35,279 nt of DNA, taken from IMG/VR virus record IMGVR_UViG_3300042542_005618, positions 1 to 35,279 of that record; one strand, written 5' to 3'. Source of the stretch: a virus. Each line of letters begins with the position of its first letter. Positions within the stretch are counted from its first letter, which is position 1. The position numbers were made by a program, and so were the translations under genes. Shown piece after piece: positions 6,609 to 14,269 of the stretch. The notes beneath the pieces were generated by a model. It searched no databases. It was not told where the DNA came from and saw nothing but the letters and a program-made list of their open reading frames with translations.

Positions 6609-8733
6609 TCAGGGGGGTGCAGCGCGCCCGCAGGGCGTCGAGACGGGCCTGGAGCGAGGCATCGGCCCGGTGATCGGAAGCCGCGGCCTGGTAGGCCTCC
6701 TGGATCAGCCGCTGGATCCGCTCATCGCGGCTGTCCCGGCGGTTGCTGGCTCCTAGGAAGTCATCCTTCTTGATCTGGGCCAGCAGGGCATCAAACATGG
6801 GCTCCATCGCCTCGGCCTGTTTCCTGGTGGGCCAGAGGCCATCACCGAGGCGCCGCTCTGCTGCATTGCCCTTCTTCATCCCAGAGTCATCAAACTCTCT
6901 GGTGAGATAGGTGTTGGATCTGCCAGCCTTCTCCAGCTTCAGTGAGACGTGGGCCTCGAACGACCGGGCAAACATTTCCACATCACTCAGCCAATACTCC
7001 TCACTGAGCTGGCCCCCGGCCTTTTTGACTTCGCGAATTGAGTCATACACCTGTCGCGTGAAGCCGCTTGTCGTCCAGGCGCTCTTCACCTCGTTCATTG
7101 CGGCACGCTTTTCTGGCGCACCACGGTTTTGCGACAGGAAGCTTCCCCCGCCGGCGGCGTAGTTGTCCAGGGCGTGGCCCCATTCGTGGGACAGGCTGCC
7201 GACGCCTTTTTTGCGGGTGAGGTTGATCACCTTCATGGTTGGCTCATAGTGCGCAACGGCGCCGCCGCGGCCCCTGGCGCCGATGGCCAGGCCAAGGGTT
7301 CCGTTCAAGCCAATGGCGCTGTCAGGCAGGCCTGTGGCATCTGCCAGGTCCACCAGGGCCTCAGCCGCCTTTTGTACGTGGTGCTTTCGCTCGTCGTCTG
7401 TGACTGAGTTGCCGTACTGGAGACCCCGGAACCCGAGGCCTTTCACGATCGCGTCGGTTGCCGCGTCAGGGGTGCCTCCCACATTGCGGCCGCCCTCGCG
7501 CCGTGCATGGCCGACGTAGTGGTCAGCAGAGTTGAATCGCCACTTGCCGTTGCTTTGCTGACCAAAGGCCGCAGCCATGCTGAAGCCTTCCATGATCTTG
7601 GTGCCTGCATCCAAGGCTCGCTCCATGGTCGGCCTGGCTTCGACCATCTGCCCTTCTTTCTTCAGGGCGACAGCGAACGCATTCATTTGCCCAAGGACAC
7701 TTGTAGTGCCTCTTTGATACATGCGCCTTTGCATGGAGATTAGTACATTGGCGGTCGGGTTGTAGGGGTCTCTGTAGGTGCGGAAATATCCGGTGCCTTC
7801 CTGTCCTCGAATCTTTGAGATCAGGTCTGATAGTTTCCTTTGTACTTGTTTCCTCAGCTCGCCTGGTTCTGAGTCTTTGCCATCGTCGACGACCTTGCGG
7901 AGGGACTGGAAAGCATCGAAGTATTGTTTCCGGACGGTTTTTGCTTCTACTCCTTTTTCAGTGGAGGGTCTGCCGACGTTGTCCCTGGCCGTGGCCTCGC
8001 GCCGCTCCTGCGCTTTGACGTAAGAATCCACATCCTTGGGCGAGAGGTTAGGGAAGGCCTTGAGGCTGAAATGGGCCTCCAGCCGAGACAGGATGTTGCT
8101 TTCGCTAAGACCGCTGATCAGGTCGGTGGGGAAGTTCTTCATCAGGTTGTCCCTGGTGAGAACCTTCTCCACCTGGCCGCTGGCTTCGGCCTCTTCGATG
8201 GTGCGGAAGGCGTTGCGCCTGTGGCGGGCGGAGTCGCCGATGTCCTCTCCTGCGTTGCCCACGGCCGAGGCCCGGGCGAACGCATAATCCGGGTCCCCTT
8301 CCTTGGCTGCCCGATCGGCTTCTCCTCGGGGCGTGCCGGCGGGGGCCTTGCTGCTGGTGCTGGAGGGTGGCGTGGCCGCCTTGGCTGCTGCAGCCTCAGC
8401 CGCTTGCTTCCTTGCTGCCGCCTGGGCCTTCTCAGCGGCCACCTGCTGCCGGGTGCCTTTCAGCTGGGTCGCCTTCTCGCCCCGGCGTGCGGCGATCGCC
8501 CCGGCCAGCTCACCGGCCTCCTTCTGCCGCACCTGTGCAATCCCCCGCTGAGAGGAGGCCCCGCCGGCGGCAAGCGCAAGCAAGCGCTTCATGCGCTCCT
8601 TCCCGATCGCCGTTCGGGGCGTGGTGCGGCATTCCTTCCGCAAGCTGATGCAGGCGCTGCCGCACCTATAGCCGGTGCTGCACTTCTTCCGCAGGGCGTC
8701 GATCCGGTGCTGCAGCGAAACCGCCAGGCTCAT
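6601..8733 (-). CDS. Polyvalent phage protein: LPD1-like domain plus zincin metallopeptidase
   Basis: This 710-residue protein has several parts. Residues 1-45 hold a cysteine motif (CSTGYRCGSACISLRKECR) of a type common in cyanobacterial proteins. An Ala/Lys-rich helical linker follows. The C-terminal half has the features of large polyvalent protein domain 1 (GLGFRGLQYGNSVTDDERK). It then has the zinc-protease signature SHEWGHALDN, with His516, Glu517 and His520. A downstream EMFARSFEAHV near 586 could give the third ligand. From family knowledge such proteins are packaged with the DNA and injected early; that is inference here. ATG 8733 has GAGG about 10 bases upstream. It lies between portal and head genes. 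Confidence 0.75.
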   Translation of the reverse strand: MSLAVSLQHRIDALRKKCSTGYRCGSACISLRKECRTTPRTAIGKERMKRLLALAAGGASSQRGIAQVRQKEAGELAGAIAARRGEKATQLKGTRQQVAAEKAQAAARKQAAEAAAAKAATPPSSTSSKAPAGTPRGEADRAAKEGDPDYAFARASAVGNAGEDIGDSARHRRNAFRTIEEAEASGQVEKVLTRDNLMKNFPTDLISGLSESNILSRLEAHFSLKAFPNLSPKDVDSYVKAQERREATARDNVGRPSTEKGVEAKTVRKQYFDAFQSLRKVVDDGKDSEPGELRKQVQRKLSDLISKIRGQEGTGYFRTYRDPYNPTANVLISMQRRMYQRGTTSVLGQMNAFAVALKKEGQMVEARPTMERALDAGTKIMEGFSMAAAFGQQSNGKWRFNSADHYVGHARREGGRNVGGTPDAATDAIVKGLGFRGLQYGNSVTDDERKHHVQKAAEALVDLADATGLPDSAIGLNGTLGLAIGARGRGGAVAHYEPTMKVINLTRKKGVGSLSHEWGHALDNYAAGGGSFLSQNRGAPEKRAAMNEVKSAWTTSGFTRQVYDSIREVKKAGGQLSEEYWLSDVEMFARSFEAHVSLKLEKAGRSNTYLTREFDDSGMKKGNAAERRLGDGLWPTRKQAEAMEPMFDALLAQIKKDDFLGASNRRDSRDERIQRLIQEAYQAAASDHRADASLQARLDALRARCTPLNG

Positions 8734-8734
8734 T

Positions 8735-8968
8735 TCAGGGATACCTCGGGGGTGGCAGTGGTTCACGGCGCCCCTGCCCACAAGGATGTAGAGGCGGCTT
8801 TGTGCCTATTCGGATCCGCGCCCAGCAGCTCCACCAACGAGGGAACCAGGAGCGGCCGAAGTGCTCCAGCTTGTCGGGGGGGGCCTGCTCCAGCCACTGC
8901 TCGAACATTGCGAAGGACGTCCCCTCCGGATCCCCAGGCCTGAAGCTGTCGGTGTGCAGGATCGTCAT
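8735..8968 (-). CDS. Small phage protein after portal; frame may shift internally
   Basis: The ATG at 8968 overlaps the portal stop (TGATG), so translation is coupled. Residues 1-43 (MTILHTDSFRPGDPEGTSFA to GRSWFP) look genuine, with G or C in nearly every third codon position. After about 8845 this frame becomes Trp/Arg/Pro-rich. The alternative frame reads SLVELLGADPNRHKAAS and stops at 8763. One missing C in TTCCCTCG would join them into a 68-residue protein. Against this, the unshifted frame stops one base before the next gene's ATG, which is also neat. A run of eight G (plus strand) lies inside the gene. The function is unknown. Confidence 0.5.
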   Translation of the reverse strand: MTILHTDSFRPGDPEGTSFAMFEQWLEQAPPDKLEHFGRSWFPRWWSCWARIRIGTKPPLHPCGQGRREPLPPPRYP

Positions 8969-10923
8969 CAGGTGTCCCCAGCAAGGTAGGCATCACACAG
9001 GGCGCCCATTGCTACCAGGTCGAGGGCATTGATCCGGCGAATTGCGGGTTCGGCGCCGATGGCATCACGGATTCCCCGCTGGTGCTGGTGCCCCATGGCC
9101 AGCAGGTAGGCGCCGGAGCTGGGCTCGAACACCTCCCAGACACCGCTCAGATCCGGACCCACCGCCACCGGGTAGGGCAGGGTCTGCCCGTAGGGGCCCA
9201 TCAGGCGGCCGATGCCGGGGCCATCCATGCGGATCGACACCCCCAGGATGTCCACCACCTGGCCGGCGGCATCGTTGCGGGGCTCCTCATCCCGGCGCCG
9301 CCTGCGGCGAGCGCGGTTGCTGCTGATCTTCTCGGCCAGCTCCTGCGATCGCGTTTCACAATCGCTGCAGCAGGGTTCGTCGTTGGAATCGGCGCGGGGC
9401 GGGGCCTCGGGGATAGCGGGGCCGGTGAGGGCTGGATCCTCATCTGGAGGGGCAGCATCAGGCGCTGCCGCTGGATCGCCCTCGAGGCTGCCGCCGAACT
9501 CCACCGGGGCCTCCTGCTTCGGCTGCGGGATGGATCCATCGGCCTCCCGATTCAGCAGGGTGGTGTCCAGGCTGAAGCGGGGTTTCCCGAAGCGGGCCAG
9601 GGCCACCTCGTTGGGCTGCAGCACACCGGACTGGATGTACTGGGCGTCGGCTGTGGCGACCTTCGACCGCAGCTCAGCCTGTTCGTCTTCTGTGGGGGTG
9701 TAGGTGGGCCGGAAGGTAATCTCCCAGTCAGCGGGGGGCTTCTGGCCTTTCCATGGGCCCTCGGAGCAGGCCATCACCAGCTCGTAAACCCGCCGCAGAG
9801 GCTCCTTGAGGTGCTGGGCCTGCCAGTCGGCCACCTCATTGCCAAAAGCGGCCTGTTCACTGCGTCCGTCGGCCCCCAGCCCGGAGGGTGACTCACCCCA
9901 GAGCAGGGTGTGGGGGAGGCCGGAGGCGCCGGTAATTTCAGATTTGAGGTTGGCGAGGATGTCGGCGATGCCAGCTGCCGAGCGGTTGAGGTTGGTGATC
10001 TTCTCGCCGTCGCTCAGGATGTAGGCGCCGATAGTGCTGCGGGCGAGGGCATTGGCCTTCAGCCGCTGGCTCAGCTTCTCTTCCCCACCATTGGCGAGCA
10101 TGTTGGCCAGGCCCGGCAGCTCGTGCACCACCAGGTCGAAATCGTGCAGGATGTCCGCGGCCGATTGTTGGCCTGTCTCCCACCTTTTGAAAACGTCCCA
10201 GACCAGGTCCACCACAGACACCCCCCACCACTGCCGCTCTTGCTGTGACCGCCAGGAGCAGGGGAGCCCCTCAATGCGGATCACCCGGGAGCTGTGGATC
10301 TCAATTTGGGTGGCTTCGGTGAGGCCCAGGCCAGCACTGGTCACCACCTTGCTGCCGGCCTGATCGTTGAGCTTCTGCAGGTCCCGATCGGGCTGAGTCC
10401 AGAACCAGTAGCTTTCCGGCTCGCCGATGCCGGACCAGCCGGCGGCGGGGTAGAGACGCCAACGATCGATCGGGTAGAAGCCGTGGATGGTCCGGAGCCG
10501 CCTGAGGTTCAGAGGCTTGTCGATCGGCGTGCGATCGTCGGCGATCAGCACCAGGGCGCCACCGCCATAGAGGCGGCTGTAGGTGGCGGCCGCGGCCAGT
10601 GCCTGGCGAAGGTGGAGCTTTTCGGTCCAGCCAACGACATCGTCGAGCTGGGCCTTAATGCGGCTGGAGGTTTCATCCCCCACCGACAGGTCCCAGCCGC
10701 TGCGGGTGCCCTGTTGGGGGAGTTTCTCCACGATCCGGCGGATCAGCCAGCTCTGCTCATAAAGGGCATCAACAGCAGACTCAGAGAGGATCCGGCTGCG
10801 CTTGACGCCGATCGCTTCGTTTCGGTCCTTCGCGGTGCCCAGACCGGTGAGGACGTTGATCAGGGCGCCATCAAGCCGCCACTCAGGTCGGGAATCAGCG
10901 GAGCTCAGGAAACCAATCGACAC
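8968..10923 (-). CDS. Phage portal protein, DUF1073 family
   Basis: A 651-residue portal, the dodecameric DNA-entry ring at the head vertex. Family features are visible: VDALYEQSWLIRRIVEKLP near the N terminus, LRQALAAAATYSRLYGGGAL, RTIHGFYPIDRWRLYP, a long helical wing with GADGRSEQAAFGNEVADWQ, and EVALARFGKP. The C-terminal extension (from about 480) holds a Cys cluster (EPCCSDCETRSQELA), an Arg run (RARRRRRRDEE) and a further unassigned domain. Start GTG 10923. Some databases attach the label anti-CBASS Acb1 to this family. I see no paired H-x-T phosphoesterase motifs in the C-terminal region, so I do not propose that activity. Confidence 0.85.
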   Translation of the reverse strand: MSIGFLSSADSRPEWRLDGALINVLTGLGTAKDRNEAIGVKRSRILSESAVDALYEQSWLIRRIVEKLPQQGTRSGWDLSVGDETSSRIKAQLDDVVGWTEKLHLRQALAAAATYSRLYGGGALVLIADDRTPIDKPLNLRRLRTIHGFYPIDRWRLYPAAGWSGIGEPESYWFWTQPDRDLQKLNDQAGSKVVTSAGLGLTEATQIEIHSSRVIRIEGLPCSWRSQQERQWWGVSVVDLVWDVFKRWETGQQSAADILHDFDLVVHELPGLANMLANGGEEKLSQRLKANALARSTIGAYILSDGEKITNLNRSAAGIADILANLKSEITGASGLPHTLLWGESPSGLGADGRSEQAAFGNEVADWQAQHLKEPLRRVYELVMACSEGPWKGQKPPADWEITFRPTYTPTEDEQAELRSKVATADAQYIQSGVLQPNEVALARFGKPRFSLDTTLLNREADGSIPQPKQEAPVEFGGSLEGDPAAAPDAAPPDEDPALTGPAIPEAPPRADSNDEPCCSDCETRSQELAEKISSNRARRRRRRDEEPRNDAAGQVVDILGVSIRMDGPGIGRLMGPYGQTLPYPVAVGPDLSGVWEVFEPSSGAYLLAMGHQHQRGIRDAIGAEPAIRRINALDLVAMGALCDAYLAGDT

Positions 10924-11026
10924 GGGCCAGTGCGCTTAGGCCCAGGGTAGGCCTGGCGAGTTAGCTATATCACTAGCCAACGACGTTACGCACCATAGGC
11001 TGGGGCCGAACATCAGCCCTAGTCCA
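10924..11026. promoter_or_regulatory. Divergent promoter region, portal / sigma factor, with motif copy c
   Basis: This 103-bp gap separates the leftward portal operon from the rightward sigma gene. CGACGTTACGCAC at 10981-10993 is a copy of the shared motif and lies inside the larger dyad AACG-A-CGTT (10979-10987). An AT-richer stretch, TTAGCTATATCACTAG, lies just to its left and could hold a -10 element. The arrangement suggests control of both directions from one site. Confidence 0.5.
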
Positions 11027-11947
11027 TTGGGCGCCCCGCTCGATTCGCTGCTCGGTTCGTATGCGCGGCTGCCCATCCCCTCCAGGGAGGAGCAGGTGTT
11101 GCTGGGTCGGGCCATCCGGAAGTGGCTGGACTGGGATCCAGCTCCAGAGAAGGCCCCGCCTGGTGTGCAGCGGGCCGGCCGGCGGGCGCGGGATCGGATG
11201 GTGGCCCGCAACATGCTGCTGGTGGCAACACAGGCCCGCTCGTTTTCGGTGTCCTCGGTGGTGGCCCTGGAGGTGCAGGATCTGATCCAGGAGGGTGCGA
11301 TCGGGCTCACCAGGGCGGCGGAGAAATTCGACCCCTCGCTGGGCAACACTTTCGCGACCTATGCGGTTCCGTGGATCCGGCAATCGATGACCCGGCTGGT
11401 GCACACCAGCGGTTCAATTCGACTCCCAGTGAAGCGGGCATCGAAGATGAACCAGCTGCGGCAATGGGTGGAGGCCTTCACAGCCCGTGAGGGCCGTTCA
11501 CCGACGGATCAGGAGGCGATGGAGGAGATGGGGCTCAGCGCCGCCGACCTGCGGATCCTGCGACAGGCGGCCGCCGTCCGGCAGGTGGTTTCGCTCGATT
11601 CCCTGATGAACGATGGCGAGGGGGATGCCTACATCACCCACGTGGCGGCACCAACGACAACAGCGGACACCACGACCAAAGAGCGTGCCCAAGTGCTGGA
11701 GGCGCTAGAACCCTGGCCCGATCTGCGGGAGATCATGGAGCGCCGGCTGGCCGGGCACACCTGCCAGGAGGCTGGCCTGGCGATGGGGATCACCCGGTTG
11801 GCCGCCGAACGGCTGTGGGAGCGAGCGCTGGCGATGGCGCAGCACCTGATGGCCGCCGATCACCAGCACGGCGGGGGCCTGCTGGAGCTGCTAGAGATCG
11901 AGATTGAGATCGAGCAACAGCTGCTCCTTTTCCCACTGGCCGCGTAG
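11027..11947 (+). CDS. Phage-encoded sigma-70 family RNA polymerase sigma factor
   Basis: This 306-residue sigma factor would redirect host RNA polymerase to phage promoters. Region 1.2 is seen at residues 5-35 (DSLLGSYARLPIPSREEQVL). Region 2 lies at about 55-126, with the core-binding and -10 recognition stretch DLIQEGAIGLTRAAEKFDP and TFATYAVPWIRQSM. Region 3 begins at SIRLPVKRASKMNQ. The C-terminal part (TCQEAGLAMGITRLAAERLW) is a degenerate region 4.2-like HTH, so -35 recognition may differ from the host's. The longest frame starts at TTG 11027, with no Shine-Dalgarno sequence; the true start is uncertain. The stop is TAG. It is the first gene of a rightward regulatory block. Confidence 0.85.
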   Translation: MGAPLDSLLGSYARLPIPSREEQVLLGRAIRKWLDWDPAPEKAPPGVQRAGRRARDRMVARNMLLVATQARSFSVSSVVALEVQDLIQEGAIGLTRAAEKFDPSLGNTFATYAVPWIRQSMTRLVHTSGSIRLPVKRASKMNQLRQWVEAFTAREGRSPTDQEAMEEMGLSAADLRILRQAAAVRQVVSLDSLMNDGEGDAYITHVAAPTTTADTTTKERAQVLEALEPWPDLREIMERRLAGHTCQEAGLAMGITRLAAERLWERALAMAQHLMAADHQHGGGLLELLEIEIEIEQQLLLFPLAA

Positions 11948-11987
11948 CACTGGTGTTCCAGTCGGGAGTAAGTTCATAGCGATCTAA

Positions 11988-12000
11988 CGACGTTGTGAAT
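11988..12000 (+). promoter_or_regulatory. Putative operator motif, copy d, at the LexA-like gene
   Basis: CGACGTTGTGAAT ends three bases before the ATG at 12003. It is part of the dyad AACG-A-CGTT (11986-11994), identical to the dyad at 10979. A protein bound here would block translation-start-proximal transcription, as in autoregulation. Confidence 0.55.
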
Positions 12001-12002
12001 CC

Positions 12003-12290
12003 ATGGCGGAAGCGGCCAACGGCCCTGGCCCTGCAGGCGAGATCCAGACCGAGCGCGGGCTGAGCGAAACACAGCAGCTCACCTTGAACGCCGTGAGGGC
12101 TTACATCGCAGAGCACGGCATCCCGCCAAGTTTCCGCGACGTGATGGAGGTGCGGCAGCTGGCCAGCACCTCCACAATCCAGGCCCATTTCCGGCATCTC
12201 CAGCGGGCCGGAGCCATTGAGCTGCGCGATGGAGTGCCTCGATCCGTGCGGGTGCTGTGGCCCCGGCCAAAGCGTCGGAGGGGCGGTTGA
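12003..12290 (+). CDS. LexA-type winged-helix DNA-binding protein lacking the peptidase domain
   Basis: This 95-residue protein matches the N-terminal DNA-binding domain of LexA. LSETQQLTLNAVRAYIAEHG is followed by IPPSFRDVMEV, then STSTIQAHFRHLQRAGAIEL, and a wing ending RSVRVLW. The S24 self-cleavage domain of LexA is absent, and a basic tail (PKRRRGG) ends the protein. It is probably a repressor or activator that RecA-stimulated cleavage cannot switch off. A copy of the repeated motif lies directly before its start codon, so it is the best candidate for the protein that binds that motif; this is inference. Its TGA overlaps the next ATG. Confidence 0.75.
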   Translation: MAEAANGPGPAGEIQTERGLSETQQLTLNAVRAYIAEHGIPPSFRDVMEVRQLASTSTIQAHFRHLQRAGAIELRDGVPRSVRVLWPRPKRRRGG

Positions 12291-12586
12291 TGGGTTGGGG
12301 CGACTGGAGGGTGCCGGAGCTCACCGAGGAGGTCGAGTTTCGGCTCAAGGTGCAGGAACTGATGGTGCGAAGGACGTTCAGGCGCAATCCTGAGGCCGTG
12401 CTGCACCAGGCACTGCTGCTGGCCCGGGAGAAGGCAATTCTTGAACGAACCGTGGAGAAGGCCGGCCGGCGAATCATGGAGCTGGAGGTGGCAGCCGCTC
12501 TGGGTCCAGCAGGAGGGCGCAGCGAGGAGGGACAGGCCAAGCGCGCCTGGCGGCGTTGTTTGCCCTGGTGGTGCCGGTGGTCTTGA
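12290..12586 (+). CDS. Hypothetical helical protein, 98 aa
   Basis: ATG 12290 overlaps the preceding stop (TGATG). The protein is almost entirely helical and rich in Glu, Arg and Leu (EEVEFRLKVQELMVRRTF, then LLLAREKAILERTVEKAG). This suggests a ribbon-helix-helix or coiled-coil regulator, but no family is certain. The last 15 residues are Trp/Arg-rich and overlap the methyltransferase start. It is coupled in the sigma/LexA-like block, so a regulatory role is plausible. Confidence 0.55.
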   Translation: MGWGDWRVPELTEEVEFRLKVQELMVRRTFRRNPEAVLHQALLLAREKAILERTVEKAGRRIMELEVAAALGPAGGRSEEGQAKRAWRRCLPWWCRWS

Positions 12587-13137
12587 CCGGTTGCCGGCTG
12601 CTAATGGGGGACTGCCTCGACGTGCTGCGCACCATGCCTGATTGCAGCGTGGATGCGGTGGTGACGGATCCGCCCTATGGCCTGGCCTTCATGGGCAAGC
12701 GGTGGGATTACGACGTGCCCAGCGTGGCGATCTGGGCCGAGTGCCTCCGGGTGCTCAAGCCTGGCGGGCATCTGCTGGCCTTTGCCGGCACCCGCACGCA
12801 GCACCGGATGGCGGTGCGGATTGAGGATGCGGGGTTTGAGATCCGGGACATGATTGCCTGGGTCTACGGGTCGGGATTCCCGAAGTCGCTGGACGTGAGC
12901 TCAGAGCGTCAGGGCGTGACCCATCCCACAGTCAAGCCGCTGGACCTGATGGCCTACCTCTGCCGGCTGGTCACCCCACCGGGTGGCGTTGTGCTGGATC
13001 CGTTTATGGGCAGCGGCACCACCATCAAGGCCGCTCTTGCCGAGGGATTCCAGGGCATCGGCATCGAGCGGGATCCGGTCTACTTCACCATGGCCGAGCA
13101 CCGGATCAACGGTGCACAGCTGGGGCTGATTCTGTGA
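12583..13137 (+). CDS. Compact N6-adenine/N4-cytosine DNA methyltransferase
   Basis: This 184-residue enzyme transfers a methyl group from AdoMet to DNA. The catalytic motif IV, DPPYG (Asp29-Tyr32), comes first, with LKPGGHLLAFAG after it. The AdoMet-binding motif I (LDPFMGSGTT) lies near the C terminus, the beta-class order. In larger phage relatives 60-150 residues separate VYGSGFPKS from the TxKP motif. Here VYGSGFPKSLDVSSERQG runs straight into THPTVKPLDLM, so the target-recognition region is nearly absent. The start is taken as TTG 12583, overlapping the previous TGA; ATG 12604 is the alternative. It could protect phage DNA from restriction. Specificity cannot be read. Confidence 0.8.
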   Translation: MTGCRLLMGDCLDVLRTMPDCSVDAVVTDPPYGLAFMGKRWDYDVPSVAIWAECLRVLKPGGHLLAFAGTRTQHRMAVRIEDAGFEIRDMIAWVYGSGFPKSLDVSSERQGVTHPTVKPLDLMAYLCRLVTPPGGVVLDPFMGSGTTIKAALAEGFQGIGIERDPVYFTMAEHRINGAQLGLIL

Positions 13138-13616
13138 TCCAGCCCGCCTACCTGGCGCAGCTGCGGCGCGAGCTGCGCGCCGAGCTGGTGATCACGCTGG
13201 TGCAGATCGAGCAGCTGGTGCCAGGGTGGTGGTGCAGCCTGACAGATCTTGCGGAGCAGCTGGGCACCGATCGAGACAGCTTGAACCGCAGCATCTTGAA
13301 GCTGGCGGCCCTGGGCCTGCTGCGCAGGGTGAGCAGGGGCAACTGCGGCGGCACCTGGATCTGGTGGGTGAAGCGCTCCGCTGATGACAAGCCCAACGAC
13401 CTCGAGGCGCCCAGGTGGCGGCTGAGGGATCAAGTGGGTGGGCGGGCGCAGGAGATCATCGTCGGCCAGGAGCGGGCCTTCGCTTCAGCCAAGGGGATCC
13501 CGTTCAACACGGTGAGGGACTTCTTGGCTGGCCACCGGCCGCTGCTGGCAAAGCGGTGGAAACTGGTCAGCTGCCCCCTGCAGCTCGCCGACGAGAGCGA
13601 GCAACTCGCTGCCTGA
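13134..13616 (+). CDS. Winged-helix DNA-binding protein
   Basis: GTG 13134 overlaps the methyltransferase stop (GTGA). The 160-residue protein has a winged-helix segment at about 30-70 (WCSLTDLAEQLGTDRDSLNR then SILKLAALGLLRRV), typical of transcriptional regulators. The second half (QEIIVGQERAFASAKGIPFN) may be another helical DNA-contacting part. It ends the rightward regulatory block and overlaps a convergent zinc-binding gene by 50 bp. It is probably a phage regulator; targets are unknown. Confidence 0.6.
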   Translation: MIQPAYLAQLRRELRAELVITLVQIEQLVPGWWCSLTDLAEQLGTDRDSLNRSILKLAALGLLRRVSRGNCGGTWIWWVKRSADDKPNDLEAPRWRLRDQVGGRAQEIIVGQERAFASAKGIPFNTVRDFLAGHRPLLAKRWKLVSCPLQLADESEQLAA

Positions 13617-13776
13617 GGTCTTCCAGGCCGGCTGGCGTGACAGCCCAGCAGCGGGAGCAGAGGCCATCACGGCCCGCACCACGGATCTTTCGGCCGCACG
13701 TGGGGCACAGCGGCACCGGGGGAAGGTTGCCGACCAGCCGGGCCCGGTAGCGGGCCCACTTGCTGGGGTCAGGCAT
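13567..13776 (-). CDS. Small zinc-ribbon protein, 69 aa
   Basis: The product has two CxxC knuckles (LCPTCGRKIRGAGRDGLCSRC), giving four cysteines for one zinc ion, within a basic protein. The start is taken as ATG 13776 (MPDPSKWARYRARL); the frame continues upstream to 13815 but that extension looks less natural. The last 50 bp overlap the convergent winged-helix gene. It probably binds nucleic acid; its role is unknown. Confidence 0.6.
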   Translation of the reverse strand: MPDPSKWARYRARLVGNLPPVPLCPTCGRKIRGAGRDGLCSRCWAVTPAGLEDLRQRVARSRRRAAGGS

Positions 13777-13900
13777 CAGAGTTGGATGAATGTCCCGTGC
13801 GGCAGCACTTGCCAAAGAAGCTGCAATAGTTTAGGGGATGGTTGTTAGCGCGGAACAATTTTGAAACATTTTCGTGAAGTCTGCAGCTCCTGCGGCCGGA

Positions 13901-14233
13901 TCAGGGATGAATACAGGGAAGGCTCTCGACGCTTGTTTTGGATAGATACATACACTCAGGGCTGTCGTGAAAATAAACACCATCATTTGCTAAGGCAATT
14001 CTAAGGGTAAGATTGATTGTCGAATACTGACTAGCAAGAGGGATTGGCTCTCCTGGCATGCATAGCGTGTAACATTTGCCGTGTGCGCTGGCTTTAGCTA
14101 TTTGCACAGCAGAATCTAAGGTTGTAGCGACTCCACAAAAGCAGTCGTCTATCCAGTTTTGATCTGGATCAAAATAGCACATTAACACAACAAACAAAGA
14201 CTTGTTGTCACTGTCGGTCAGTAGAGCGGTCAT
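13901..14233 (-). CDS. Hypothetical protein, 110 aa, lower GC
   Basis: This gene is clearly more AT-rich than its neighbours, with many A/T-ending codons, which suggests more recent acquisition. The product starts MTALLTDSDNKSLFVVLMCY and contains six cysteines (CYF, CFC, KCYTLC, ECM, PCI). No family is recognised. ATG 14233 is the only good start. The 13777-13900 gap downstream is AT-rich and holds no other gene I can support. Confidence 0.6.
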   Translation of the reverse strand: MTALLTDSDNKSLFVVLMCYFDPDQNWIDDCFCGVATTLDSAVQIAKASAHGKCYTLCMPGEPIPLASQYSTINLTLRIALANDGVYFHDSPECMYLSKTSVESLPCIHP

Positions 14234-14269
14234 GGATGGTTTGCTGGTTGGTGGGTGGCGGCGGTGGGG

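Noticed and set aside
5616-6773. Long plus-strand open frame (385 codons) opposite the head and metallopeptidase genes
   Set aside because: It is Gly/Val/Pro-rich with no motifs, and exists because the minus-strand genes have GC-rich third positions. The minus-strand frames carry clear family motifs.
7924-8943. Plus-strand open frame opposite the metallopeptidase
   Set aside because: Shadow of the LPD1/zincin gene; low-complexity Ala/Gly/Arg composition, and it crosses several real gene boundaries.
8968-10923. Anti-CBASS (Acb1) activity of the portal-type protein
   Set aside because: The family label exists in databases, but I see no paired H-x-T catalytic motifs in the C-terminal part, so it is called only a portal.
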